A program made the translations under genes and the position numbers. Positions 26,557-34,664 of a stretch of 64,000 bases of DNA are shown piece after piece. Source of the stretch: Cyclobacteriaceae bacterium (GTDB lineage: Bacteria > Bacteroidota > Bacteroidia > Cytophagales > Cyclobacteriaceae); NCBI GenBank assembly GCA_020832305.1, contig JAFIEV010000019.1:1-64000 (forward strand), given 5' to 3'. Under the pieces are notes generated by a model, which was not told where the DNA came from, ran no database searches, and saw nothing but the letters and a program-made list of their open reading frames with translations. Position 1 is the stretch's first letter. Every line of letters starts with the position of its first letter.

Positions 26557-28989
26557 ATGCAATACGGTTTTTTTGATGACGGAAAGAGGGAATATGTTAT
26601 TACCCGTCCTGATACACCATGGCCCTGGATAAATTATCTTGGCAACCATGATTTTTATTCGTTGATCTCAAACACGGCAGGTGGCTATAGTTTTTACAAA
26701 GATGCAAGATTGAGAAGATTAACCCGATACAGGTACAACAATGTGCCAATGGATTCAGGGGGTAAATATTTTTATATCAATGACAATGGCAGTATCTGGT
26801 CGCCGGGATGGAAGCCGGTTAAGGCCAAACTTGATGAATATAGTTGCCGGCATGGTTTGGGATATACCATTATAAGAGGTGTAAAAGATGGCATTGAGGC
26901 AGAAGTGACTTATTTTGTGCCTCTGCACTTTAAAGGTGAGATCCAGCGGCTTAAACTACAGAACCACAATCAGCAAAGCCGATCCTTCAAGCTTTTTTCT
27001 TTCGCCGAATGGTGTCTGTGGAATGCACATGATGACATGACCAACTTTCAGCGCAATTTTTCAACCGGAGAGGTAGAAATAGATGATTCGGTTTTATATC
27101 ATAAAACGGAATACAAAGAAAGGCGAAACCATTTTGCATTTTATTCTGTCAACGCACCGGTACAAGGTTATGACACCGACCGTGAATCGTTTTTTGGTTT
27201 ATATAATGGCTTTCATGAGCCTCAGACCGTTGTTGAAGGAAAGCCGCGCAATTCTGAAGCGCACGGTTGGTCACCGATAGCCAGTCATTATCTGGAGATT
27301 ACCCTTCAGCCGGGTGAGATTCGTGAATTTAACTTTGTTCTGGGCTATGTTGAAATGCCGGACGACAAAAAATGGTCCTCGCCCGGGATTATTAATAAAA
27401 AAGAAGCCCGAATAATGGTCGAACAGTTTGCTACACCTGTGCAGGTAGAACTGGCCCTGGAATCCTTAAAATATTATTGGGATAAATTACTGGGTGTATT
27501 TGAGCTGACCGAAGGAGAGGAACCTCTCAGGCGCATGGTGAACATTTGGAACCCATACCAATGTATGATTACCTACAACTTTTCCCGGAGTGCCTCCTTT
27601 TTTGAATCGGGCATTGGCAGGGGAATGGGGTTCAGGGATTCAAACCAGGACCTTATAGGTTTTTTACATATGGCACCTGACCGCGCCAGGGAAAGAATTA
27701 TCGATATTGCCTCTACACAATTTGAAGATGGAGGCGCCTACCACCAATATCAGCCGCTTACTAAAAGAGGAAATCACGAGATTGGTGGCAATTTCAATGA
27801 TGACCCACTCTGGTTAATACTTTCTGTATCACAATACATCAAAGAAACGGGTGATTGGTCAATATTAAATGAAGACGTGCCCTTTAACAATGATGAAAGC
27901 AACAAGGCTACCCTGTTTGAACACCTCAAAAGATCTTTCTATCATGTAGTGCATAACCTGGGTCCTCATAAACTTCCATTGATCGGAAGGGCCGACTGGA
28001 ATGATTGCCTTAACCTGAATTGCTTTTCCACAAATCCTGATGAATCTTTTCAAACTACTGAAAATAAGGAAGGGGGTGTTGCCGAATCTGTTATGATTGC
28101 CGGACTATTTGTGTTGTATGGTAAGGAATTTAAAGAAATTTGTAAAAGGACACAGCGTGATGATGAAGCTCAAGAGGCACAGCGCCATATCGGAGATATG
28201 TTATCTGCGATAGACAAGCATGCCTGGGATGGAAAATGGTTCCTCCGTGCATACGATCATTTTGGAGATAAAATAGGAAGTGATGATTGTGAAGAAGGAA
28301 AAATATTTATAGAGTCACAAGGCTTTTGTATTATGGCCGGCATAGGACTGGAAGATGGAAAAGCGCAATTGGCACTGGAATCGGTTTTGGAACGCCTGGC
28401 TTGTAAGTATGGCATTGTCCTCAATAACCCGGCATTCACCCGTTACTACCTCAATATGGGGGAAATTTCAACGTACCCACAGGGATATAAAGAAAATGCC
28501 GGAATATTTTGTCACAATAACCCCTGGATTATGATCGCCGAAACGATGGTGGGTAATGGCGACCTTGCCTTCGATTATTATAAACGAATTTGCCCTGCCT
28601 ATCTTGAAGAAATAAGTGAGCTTCATAAAACCGAGCCTTATGTTTATTCACAAATGATTGCAGGTAAAGACGCTTTCAAGCCAGGTGAAGCTAAAAACAG
28701 CTGGCTCACCGGAACGGCCGCCTGGAACTACTATGCCATTACACAATATATCTTAGGCATATCTCCGGATTATGATGGATTGAAAATTGACCCTTGCATT
28801 CCGAGAGACTGGAAAAAATTCAGACTGGTGCGAAGGTTCAGAGGCGCTAAATACCTTATTTATATCGACAACAGTGCCGGTGTGTGCAAGGGGGTTAAAT
28901 CAATTGTGGTCGGTGGTGAAAAAATTCAGGGCAATATAATTGCAGCAAAAGGCTCAGGAACCTACGAAGTTCATGTAGTAATGGGCTAA
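26557..28989 (+). CDS. cellobiose phosphorylase (GH94)
   Basis: An 810-residue inverting phosphorylase that cleaves cellobiose with phosphate into glucose 1-phosphate and glucose. The match to characterised Cellvibrio-type cellobiose phosphorylases, as I recall them, runs from the N-terminus ([20 protein letters not shown]) to the end. The catalytic acid is Asp-480 in [31 protein letters not shown] and [15 protein letters not shown] bind substrate and phosphate. No signal peptide is present; it is cytoplasmic and paired with the symporter upstream. Confidence 0.93.
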   Translation: MQYGFFDDGKREYVITRPDTPWPWINYLGNHDFYSLISNTAGGYSFYKDARLRRLTRYRYNNVPMDSGGKYFYINDNGSIWSPGWKPVKAKLDEYSCRHGLGYTIIRGVKDGIEAEVTYFVPLHFKGEIQRLKLQNHNQQSRSFKLFSFAEWCLWNAHDDMTNFQRNFSTGEVEIDDSVLYHKTEYKERRNHFAFYSVNAPVQGYDTDRESFFGLYNGFHEPQTVVEGKPRNSEAHGWSPIASHYLEITLQPGEIREFNFVLGYVEMPDDKKWSSPGIINKKEARIMVEQFATPVQVELALESLKYYWDKLLGVFELTEGEEPLRRMVNIWNPYQCMITYNFSRSASFFESGIGRGMGFRDSNQDLIGFLHMAPDRARERIIDIASTQFEDGGAYHQYQPLTKRGNHEIGGNFNDDPLWLILSVSQYIKETGDWSILNEDVPFNNDESNKATLFEHLKRSFYHVVHNLGPHKLPLIGRADWNDCLNLNCFSTNPDESFQTTENKEGGVAESVMIAGLFVLYGKEFKEICKRTQRDDEAQEAQRHIGDMLSAIDKHAWDGKWFLRAYDHFGDKIGSDDCEEGKIFIESQGFCIMAGIGLEDGKAQLALESVLERLACKYGIVLNNPAFTRYYLNMGEISTYPQGYKENAGIFCHNNPWIMIAETMVGNGDLAFDYYKRICPAYLEEISELHKTEPYVYSQMIAGKDAFKPGEAKNSWLTGTAAWNYYAITQYILGISPDYDGLKIDPCIPRDWKKFRLVRRFRGAKYLIYIDNSAGVCKGVKSIVVGGEKIQGNIIAAKGSGTYEVHVVMG

Positions 28990-29065
28990 TCCTGCAGATA
29001 TCAGAAAACTTTTATTGGGTTTAACGTTTTGTAAGGGTAGAATTATTACAGTAAAACAATAGCCA

Positions 29066-29773
29066 GTGAAAGACCAGCATGATTATTGGGCTCAGGATGA
29101 AAAAAAACTCAGGGTAAGCATTTACATTACCCTGGGTTTTGTTTTTTTTATCTGGGTGATTAAGGCAATAGAATGGGTGCAGGAAAGTAGTTTTAGCCAC
29201 TTCGGCATTTTACCCAGGCAAATTTCAGGCCTTAAAGGCATATTTTTTGCACCTTTAATTCACGGGGATGTATTTCATTTAATCACCAACTCGGTACCCC
29301 TTATTTTACTGGGGATAGGTTTATTTTATTTCTATCGAAAAATTGCATTTGAAGTATTGTTTTGGATATGGATTTCCACCGGTACCTGGACCTGGACAAT
29401 CGCCAGAAATTCATACCACATTGGCGCAAGCGGTATTATTTATGCGCTGGTTTCATTTCTCTTTTTTGGGGGTGTTTTCAGAAAAGATGCTCGCCTTATG
29501 GTGGTTTCGTCGGTTGTATTATTTTTATATGGAAGTATGCTATATGGAATTATGCCCAATGCAGTTGAGGAAAATGTATCCTGGGAATCTCATTTGATGG
29601 GTGCTTTGTCGGGCATTTTTCTTGCTTTTTATTTTAGAAAAGAAAAACTATCAGACCCAACTCCAAATGCGGAAACATCAGAATTGGAAGATCCGGAAAA
29701 CGACAGCCATGTGCATTTCACGGGTAATCAATCATGGACATACACCTACAAAAGCAAAAATGAGACAAATTGA
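29066..29773 (+). CDS. rhomboid-family intramembrane serine protease
   Basis: A 235-residue membrane protein with about 6 hydrophobic segments. The catalytic Ser is in GASGIIYAL (about Ser-122) and the catalytic His in WESHLMGALSG (about His-176). HGDVFHLITNSVPL corresponds to the conserved HxxxxHxxxN region. The GTG start at 29066 opens the frame. The C-terminal 40 residues are soluble and acidic. Substrates are unknown. Confidence 0.9.
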   Translation: MKDQHDYWAQDEKKLRVSIYITLGFVFFIWVIKAIEWVQESSFSHFGILPRQISGLKGIFFAPLIHGDVFHLITNSVPLILLGIGLFYFYRKIAFEVLFWIWISTGTWTWTIARNSYHIGASGIIYALVSFLFFGGVFRKDARLMVVSSVVLFLYGSMLYGIMPNAVEENVSWESHLMGALSGIFLAFYFRKEKLSDPTPNAETSELEDPENDSHVHFTGNQSWTYTYKSKNETN

Positions 29774-29832
29774 GGTTTTTAAAAGACTGTGTATAATCAT
29801 TCATTAATCATTTTTTCTTTGCCTACTTTCAT

Positions 29833-29840
29833 TATATTTG
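29833..29840 (+). promoter_or_regulatory. -7 box of the OmpH/Skp-like gene
   Basis: TATATTTG. Its last three bases are the TTG that would be the first start codon of the longest frame, so transcription begins downstream of that codon and the start must be later. Confidence 0.55.
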
Positions 29841-29873
29841 CGGTCAAAATTGATTAAACAAAAATACTCAGAC

Positions 29874-30515
29874 GTGAAAAACTTATCACTAATACTCAAC
29901 ATCGTATTGGCCGTTGCGGTCGTAATTCTGTATGTGTTGCATTTTAGCAGTAAGCCGGCTCAGGGAACAGGTGGTTCTTATGACGGTGCACCCGCCAGTC
30001 TTTTTACAGCAGATGGTCTTACCATCGCCTATATTAACTCTGACAGTTTGCTTCAGAATTATCAGTTCTTTAAGGACATGGAGAAAAAAATGGAGGAAAG
30101 ACAGCAAAAGCTGAACAGGGAATATCAAAACCGTGCCCAGGGACTGCAAAACGAAATTGAAAATTTCCAGAGAACCGCAAATAATATGACTATGACCCAG
30201 GCGCGTGCCGTGGAAGAAGACCTCCGTAGAAAGCAACAAAATCTCATGGTATACCAGGAAAGTCTGGCACAAGAACTTATGCAGGAAGAAAATAAAATCA
30301 ATACCGAACTTTATGATAAGGTTTCGGATTTTTTGAAAGATTACGGAAAAAACAAAGGTTTACAACTGGTATTGACCTATCAGAAAGGCAGTGGTGTTTT
30401 GTATGCCAACGATAGCATGAATATTACACAGGATGTAATAAGCGGTTTGAACCAGGCTTATCAGGTTGAAAAGACTGGTGGCAGTGTTACAGCAAAGCCA
30501 GATACGGCACGGTAA
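29874..30515 (+). CDS. OmpH/Skp-family periplasmic chaperone-like protein
   Basis: From GTG at 29874 the product has about 213 residues: an N-terminal hydrophobic segment (about 4-24, LSLILNIVLAVAVVILYVL), then IAYINSDSLLQNYQFFKDME, a long coiled coil rich in Gln, Glu and Lys (about 60-140) and a C-terminal beta-like end with the GVLYAND block. OmpH/Skp proteins hold unfolded outer membrane proteins in the periplasm. A longer frame from TTG 29838 is rejected because a promoter box covers that codon. Confidence 0.85.
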   Translation: MKNLSLILNIVLAVAVVILYVLHFSSKPAQGTGGSYDGAPASLFTADGLTIAYINSDSLLQNYQFFKDMEKKMEERQQKLNREYQNRAQGLQNEIENFQRTANNMTMTQARAVEEDLRRKQQNLMVYQESLAQELMQEENKINTELYDKVSDFLKDYGKNKGLQLVLTYQKGSGVLYANDSMNITQDVISGLNQAYQVEKTGGSVTAKPDTAR

Positions 30516-30544
30516 TTTGAAGTTTGAAGAAAAATGTATAAGGG

Positions 30545-30576
30545 GGCAGGGAGTAATAAAAACTTCCTGCCTTTAT
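30545..30576 (+). terminator. terminator after the OmpH/Skp-like gene
   Basis: GGCAGGGAG/CTTCCTGCC stem with one mismatch and a 9-base loop, followed by TTTATTATT. Confidence 0.55.
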
Positions 30577-30704
30577 TATTATAGCATCATAATGTAACTT
30601 TAAATATTGAGCTCGCCACTTACATCTTTCGGAACGGTTTTTGAGATTGTCTGAAATTATAAAATCGAGCTTTAAAAAATACAATTCGAACTAAATGAAA
30701 TATT

Positions 30705-31298
30705 ATGAAAAGATTTAAGTTTTTACCAGCGCTGCTTATGTTGATCTGGGTGGCGGCATGTACAGGTCCGGAGGGACCGGAAGGTTTGCCAGGGCCACAA
30801 GGGCCACAAGGACCACGGGGCCCGGAAGGACCTGCGGGTGTTGAGGCCTTTGTTTTTGAGTATGAAGGTGTGAATTTTACTACTGGTAACGGCTATAGCG
30901 TGCTTTTTGAATATCCCAATAATTTTACCCCATTGCTTTCTGATGTTGTTTTGGTTTATATATTATGGGAAGCAGAGGTTATAAATGGAAATTTGGTTGA
31001 AATTTGGAGACTTTTACCGCAGATGGAATTTTTTGAAGAAGGTATCTTTATTTACAATTTTGATCATACACAAACCGATGTTTCAGTATTCATTCAGTCA
31101 CAATTCGATCCGCAAATAGCTGGCCCAGGTTATCTGAGTGATCAGGTTATAAGAATAGCTGTCATTCCCGGCCAGTTTGGTGCAGGAAGAATTGATCCGT
31201 CAGAATTGCCTGATCATAATGATTTTGAAGCTACCATGGAATTTTATGGTATAGACGTACCAACATCACCGAATGACAGAATTTTCAAAAGGAAATAA
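30705..31298 (+). CDS. lipoprotein with a short collagen-like segment
   Basis: A 197-residue protein with a signal peptide and lipobox (WVAAC, Cys-19), then eight or nine Gly-x-y triplets (GPEGPEGLPGPQ and so on, residues 21-46). The remaining 150 residues form a beta-rich domain of no recognised family, with YSVLFEYPNNFTPLLSDVVLVY near its start. The collagen-like part probably acts as a stiff spacer that presents the domain at the cell surface. Many Bacteroidota have such small lipoproteins. It is an independent unit with its own terminator. Confidence 0.75.
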   Translation: MKRFKFLPALLMLIWVAACTGPEGPEGLPGPQGPQGPRGPEGPAGVEAFVFEYEGVNFTTGNGYSVLFEYPNNFTPLLSDVVLVYILWEAEVINGNLVEIWRLLPQMEFFEEGIFIYNFDHTQTDVSVFIQSQFDPQIAGPGYLSDQVIRIAVIPGQFGAGRIDPSELPDHNDFEATMEFYGIDVPTSPNDRIFKRK

Positions 31299-31330
31299 TA
31301 AATTTTAGCTTGTTAAAGCTTTAAAAATTG

Positions 31331-31366
31331 TAACCCCCGGTTTTTCATCAAATTCCGGGGGTTTTT
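31331..31366 (+). terminator. terminator after the collagen-like lipoprotein gene
   Basis: AACCCCCGG/CCGGGGGTT stem with a loop of about 14 bases and a TTTTT tail. Confidence 0.75.
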
Positions 31367-31433
31367 ATTCTTGGATTTTTGTTCCCTTACAAAAACCGTC
31401 TTCATTTTTATATATGGTATTGTGTTTTTTTTG

Positions 31434-31441
31434 TATATTTG
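31434..31441 (+). promoter_or_regulatory. -7 box of the SRP RNA gene
   Basis: TATATTTG placed 5 bases before the 5' arm of the SRP RNA helix, the expected distance from the -7 box to the transcript start. Confidence 0.6.
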
Positions 31442-31445
31442 CACC

Positions 31446-31543
31446 GGCAAACCGATACGACCAGCTCCTGTTGAACTCCCCCAGGTCTGGAAGGAAGCAA
31501 GGGTAGACGGTTGTAGCGGTGCGATATCTGGTTTGCCTTTTTT
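31446..31543 (+). ncRNA. ffs: signal recognition particle RNA (4.5S, small bacterial type)
   Basis: The 5' arm GGCAAACCGATA pairs with the 3' arm TATCTGGTTTGCC. At the tip lies the conserved SRP loop region with GGTCTGGAAGGAAGCAAGGG, the M-domain binding element for Ffh. A T-run follows the closing helix (31538-31544). Length is about 98 nt, normal for the small type without an Alu domain. A long frame read across this region is an artefact. Confidence 0.92.
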
Positions 31544-31607
31544 TATATTCTTCCTTTTTCAAACAACATTGCCATTTCTTTCGTTTTCTTGCAAACAGTC
31601 TATTATT

Positions 31608-31817
31608 ATGTACATTATAAAGGTTAAAGGCAAGAAAAAAATCCCAAATTACATTCAATTCAGAGACGACAATTTTACACTGGTCGGTTATTTTAGCTAT
31701 AAGCAGGGTGTACCCTTGCGTAAAATGGATAAATTTGGATTCGAGGGCAAAGAGAAAGAGCTCGAACAATTGATAGAAAGTCTTCCTTTTGGTAAATTGC
31801 AAAAAGTTGAACTTTAA
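31608..31817 (+). CDS. small conserved protein upstream of ftsE
   Basis: A 69-residue basic protein starting MYIIKVKGKKKIPNYIQFRDD, with FTLVGYFSYKQGVPLRKMDKFGF and an acidic helix KEKELEQLIESL. No signal peptide or known domain was recognised. I chose this ATG because the longer open frame runs back through the SRP RNA. It ends 9 bp before ftsE, so the two are probably co-transcribed. Confidence 0.7.
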   Translation: MYIIKVKGKKKIPNYIQFRDDNFTLVGYFSYKQGVPLRKMDKFGFEGKEKELEQLIESLPFGKLQKVEL

Positions 31818-31826
31818 TATAGCATA

Positions 31827-32537
31827 ATGTCATTTTTTAGTGGTCCGGTGGTTTCTGTGCGCGATGCAACCATTTTTCAGGAGAGTGTTCCTGTTTTGAG
31901 CGAAGTTAATTTTGAAATTGATAAAGGAGAGCTTGTCTTTCTTGTTGGTCGCACCGGTAGTGGTAAATCTTCACTACTCAAAACATTATATGCCGACTTA
32001 CCATTACGCTTAGGAGAAATCAATGTAGCAGGATTTGATTTATTGCAAATTAAGCGAAATGAAATACCTCTGATGAGAAGAAAGCTTGGAATAATTTTTC
32101 AAGACTTTCAATTGTTCTCTGACCGTTCGGTTGCTGACAATCTTTTTTTTGTAATGAGAGCAACAGGTTGGAAAGACAGAAGTAAAATGCGCTCGCGACT
32201 TATGGAGGTTTTAATTCGGGTTGGATTAGGTTCTGTTGAAAATAAATATCCTCATCAGTTGAGTGGGGGAGAGCAACAGCGCGTCGTTATAGCCAGAGCC
32301 TTAATTAATGAACCATTGATATTATTTGCCGATGAGCCTACTGGAAACCTCGACCCTGAAGTTTCAGATGGCATTTTTAAATTATTTCTCGAAATTAACC
32401 GTAGTGGTACAGCTATATTGATGGCTACACATGATCATCGCATTATCCAGAAAAACCCTGGACGCATACTTCAGTGTGAATATGGTAAAGTCATAGATAA
32501 TACTTCAGGTAGTGTACAGTATTCCGGCATGGATTAA
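31827..32537 (+). CDS. ftsE: cell division ATP-binding protein FtsE
   Basis: A 236-residue ABC ATPase. Walker A GRTGSGKSS (41-49), FQDFQLFSDRSVADNLFFVM after the Q-loop, LSGGEQQRVVIARAL and LFADEPTGNLDPE match FtsE and related ATPases. FtsE with the membrane protein FtsX controls peptidoglycan hydrolases at division. ftsX is not adjacent in this window, a layout seen in other Bacteroidota, so the partner must be elsewhere. A LolD-type ATPase is the main alternative. Confidence 0.85.
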   Translation: MSFFSGPVVSVRDATIFQESVPVLSEVNFEIDKGELVFLVGRTGSGKSSLLKTLYADLPLRLGEINVAGFDLLQIKRNEIPLMRRKLGIIFQDFQLFSDRSVADNLFFVMRATGWKDRSKMRSRLMEVLIRVGLGSVENKYPHQLSGGEQQRVVIARALINEPLILFADEPTGNLDPEVSDGIFKLFLEINRSGTAILMATHDHRIIQKNPGRILQCEYGKVIDNTSGSVQYSGMD

Positions 32538-32649
32538 AGCCATTATGAGCCTGTATTAATTGACTTAATATCAATTACTTATATTAGATTCAGCTATATG
32601 GTCATGCTGAAGCTCAAAATATGAAAGAGCATCCGGCTGGGTGCAATAA

Positions 32650-32670
32650 AAGGGCATGGGTACTGCCCTT
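32650..32670 (-). terminator. terminator after the Tat-exported Gfo/Idh gene
   Basis: Perfect AAGGGCA/TGCCCTT stem, 7-base loop, followed on the minus strand by TTTATTG. It lies 25 bases after the stop. Confidence 0.6.
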
Positions 32671-32694
32671 CTCAGCTTAACGATTCAACTTCCT

Positions 32695-34089
32695 TCAAAC
32701 TACCATCATTTTAACCGGATCCCACTTCACTATTTTATTTTCAAAATAACTGATGTTGGCACATAGCGATGGCGCTGCTGCCCTTAAGCCGTAGGTGCTG
32801 TTCTGATTTACCGGTATTCCTTCCCGCATTGCGCCGATAAAATTAGCCCAATGATCTCTGCGGTCATCATATCCGGCAGGGGTTTTATATACCAGTTCGG
32901 GATATTCCATCCTTGGTGATGTCCGGTAATATTTGGCCTTATGGCGCTCTATAAAATCTTTTTGAACGCTTTCGGGAAAAGTGAAGAGGGAATCATATCC
33001 GCCATATTCAGGGATATTAGGCAAGGGAGTCTTTTTCACAGTAAGTGTGTCCCATCCAATAAACATAGAACCTTCGGTGCCTACGAGTTTAAGCCCTTCA
33101 GCCCTGTCGCCTCCGGCAACAAAATTCACCCTGATTTGCATATGAAAAGCCGGGTGTTTGGCTGTGGCCGGATAATCAACTACCGCTGTCATCAAATCCG
33201 GCACATTTCTGCCATCCTTCCAGTATTTTAATCCGCCCGTAGCAAATATTCTTTCCGGGCCATCGGAACTCACAATATAGTGTAACCATGAAAACAGGTG
33301 AACAAATAAGTCACCGGCAATGCCTGTTCCGTAATCCTGATAATTTCTCCAGCGGAAAAAGCGAATAGGATCATAGGGCACCTTGGGTGCAGAACCCAGA
33401 AAACGATCCCAATCAACGGTTTGAGGAGAAGCATCGGGAGGGACGGAATATTGCCAGGCTCCGAGGGTTGAATGCCGGTCATAGGCTGCTTCTACCAACA
33501 CGAGTTCACCGATTTCACCGGCTTCGTATAATTTTTTTGCCTGTCCCATCAAAATGGAACTTGATCCCTGACTCCCCACCTGATACACGGCTTTGGTTTT
33601 TTTCTCAGTATCGATTACAGCTTTGCCTTGCTCAATTTTTTGCACCATGGGTTTTTCGCAATAGACTGCTTTACCAGCCTTCATGGCCTCGATCGACATG
33701 ATGTCATGCCAGTGATCTGGTGTGGCGATAAGCACAGCATCAATGTCCTTACGGTTAAGCAATTCACGGTAATCGCGGGTGGTGTCAATATGATTGCCGT
33801 ATTTTTCTTTGATGCGCGTCAAACGCCCTTCATACAAATCACTGGCAGCAACCAGCTCAACACCGTGAATGCTCAGGGCTGTGTCGATGTTGTAAAAGCC
33901 AATAATCCCTGTACCTATAGCAGCCAGTCTTATCTTGTCATTGGCTGAATACTGTTTTTGCTCATGCGCATTTTGTTTTATTTCAACATATCTGTTGGTA
34001 GAAACCCCAGCCTGCGCCCATGTAGAAGCTCCGGCAGCAATGCCCATGCCTGCTACCTTTCTGATAAATTGTCTTCGGTTGTCTTTCAT
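32695..34089 (-). CDS. Tat-exported Gfo/Idh/MocA-family oxidoreductase
   Basis: A 464-residue sugar oxidoreductase-type protein. It begins with a twin-arginine signal (NRRQFIRKVAGMGIAAG), so it is exported folded with its cofactor. The Rossmann segment LAAIGTGIIGFYN and the YCEKPMVQK motif are visible. Many such enzymes in Bacteroidota are NAD-dependent glycosidases or sugar epimerases in polysaccharide loci, but the reaction here is not known. It is divergent to the plus-strand polysaccharide genes. A decayed piece of a close relative lies at 40265-40510. Confidence 0.88.
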   Translation of the reverse strand: MKDNRRQFIRKVAGMGIAAGASTWAQAGVSTNRYVEIKQNAHEQKQYSANDKIRLAAIGTGIIGFYNIDTALSIHGVELVAASDLYEGRLTRIKEKYGNHIDTTRDYRELLNRKDIDAVLIATPDHWHDIMSIEAMKAGKAVYCEKPMVQKIEQGKAVIDTEKKTKAVYQVGSQGSSSILMGQAKKLYEAGEIGELVLVEAAYDRHSTLGAWQYSVPPDASPQTVDWDRFLGSAPKVPYDPIRFFRWRNYQDYGTGIAGDLFVHLFSWLHYIVSSDGPERIFATGGLKYWKDGRNVPDLMTAVVDYPATAKHPAFHMQIRVNFVAGGDRAEGLKLVGTEGSMFIGWDTLTVKKTPLPNIPEYGGYDSLFTFPESVQKDFIERHKAKYYRTSPRMEYPELVYKTPAGYDDRRDHWANFIGAMREGIPVNQNSTYGLRAAAPSLCANISYFENKIVKWDPVKMMVV

Positions 34090-34308
34090 TGTAAAGGATT
34101 ATTATGGTTTTATTAGTACATGTCTACAGCTGTCCTGCAATAATTTTATGCGTCCAATCGCATTGGTTTAGTGCCCGCTACTCAAAAGACAATATAGTTG
34201 TTTCTGAAAATAATCTAAGATAGTTAGAGGATAAATTTTGTATTTCCAGGACCCTGTATAGTGCCATTTGCGGTTGGATGAATTTTCGCAAACGATTAAA
34301 ACTTTAAA

Positions 34309-34606
34309 AATTATAATGTTTTTCAAAGATTGCCGTATTTTTCAATATTGCGAAATTTATATTAATAAGTAATTATAGTTGTTTTATTTATAATTGTAAT
34401 CGATTACGATAACGCTTACAGTGAATATTTGCAACAATATTTGAAAACTTATTAGGCGCTGTCATTTGTTTTTATAAAATTTGATTATTGAAAAATCAAT
34501 ATTGCTGATGTGGAAAAAGAGAATTTGAGTTGCCCTTAACGTTAAATTAGAGCATAAAAAAGAATTCTATGATCCGGGAAAATTTTACAATTGGGAGGAA
34601 GACAAA
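34309..34606 (+). repeat. duplicated promoter segment, left copy
   Basis: About 300 bp repeated in the same orientation at 40552-40849. A central block of about 45 bases around the operator is identical, and the rest is similar with scattered changes and small indels. This copy ends inside a remnant of the FAD gene start and leads into the GH95 gene. Confidence 0.85.
34396..34407. promoter_or_regulatory. palindromic operator GTAATCGATTAC, left copy
   Basis: Perfect 12-bp palindrome followed by ATAACGCTTACAG, in the most conserved part of the duplicated segment. Such CG-centred palindromes are typical of LacI-type sugar repressors. No matching regulator gene is in the window. Confidence 0.55.
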
Positions 34607-34664
34607 GCAGATACTGATAAATAATACAGTAAACCGGAGTGAAAATGAAAAATATTTCATGTAA
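34569..34664 (+). pseudogene. 5' stub of the FAD oxidoreductase gene, overlapping the GH95 start
   Basis: Open frame of 31 codons starting MIRENFTIGRKTKQ, which matches the FAD gene start (MIRENFTNGRKTKQ, 40812) and then diverges. It stops 26 bases inside the GH95 gene in another frame. It may still be translated as a leader peptide coupled to GH95. Confidence 0.65.

Larger units (their letters stand above)
34090..34638. other. 549-bp divergent intergenic region with duplicated promoter
   Basis: Contains the left copy of the duplicated regulatory segment (34309-34606), a palindromic operator (34396-34407) and a 31-codon stub of the FAD oxidoreductase gene. The part from 34090 to 34300 is A+T-rich and probably holds the minus-strand promoter of the Gfo/Idh gene; I could not place its -7 box. 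Confidence 0.6.

Noticed and set aside
29838-29873. TTG start for the Skp-like gene
   Set aside because: The codon is part of the promoter -7 box, so it is not transcribed.
31371-31607. N-terminal part of a 148-residue frame ending at 31817
   Set aside because: It crosses the SRP RNA gene and its promoter; only the last 69 codons from 31608 look like a real gene.
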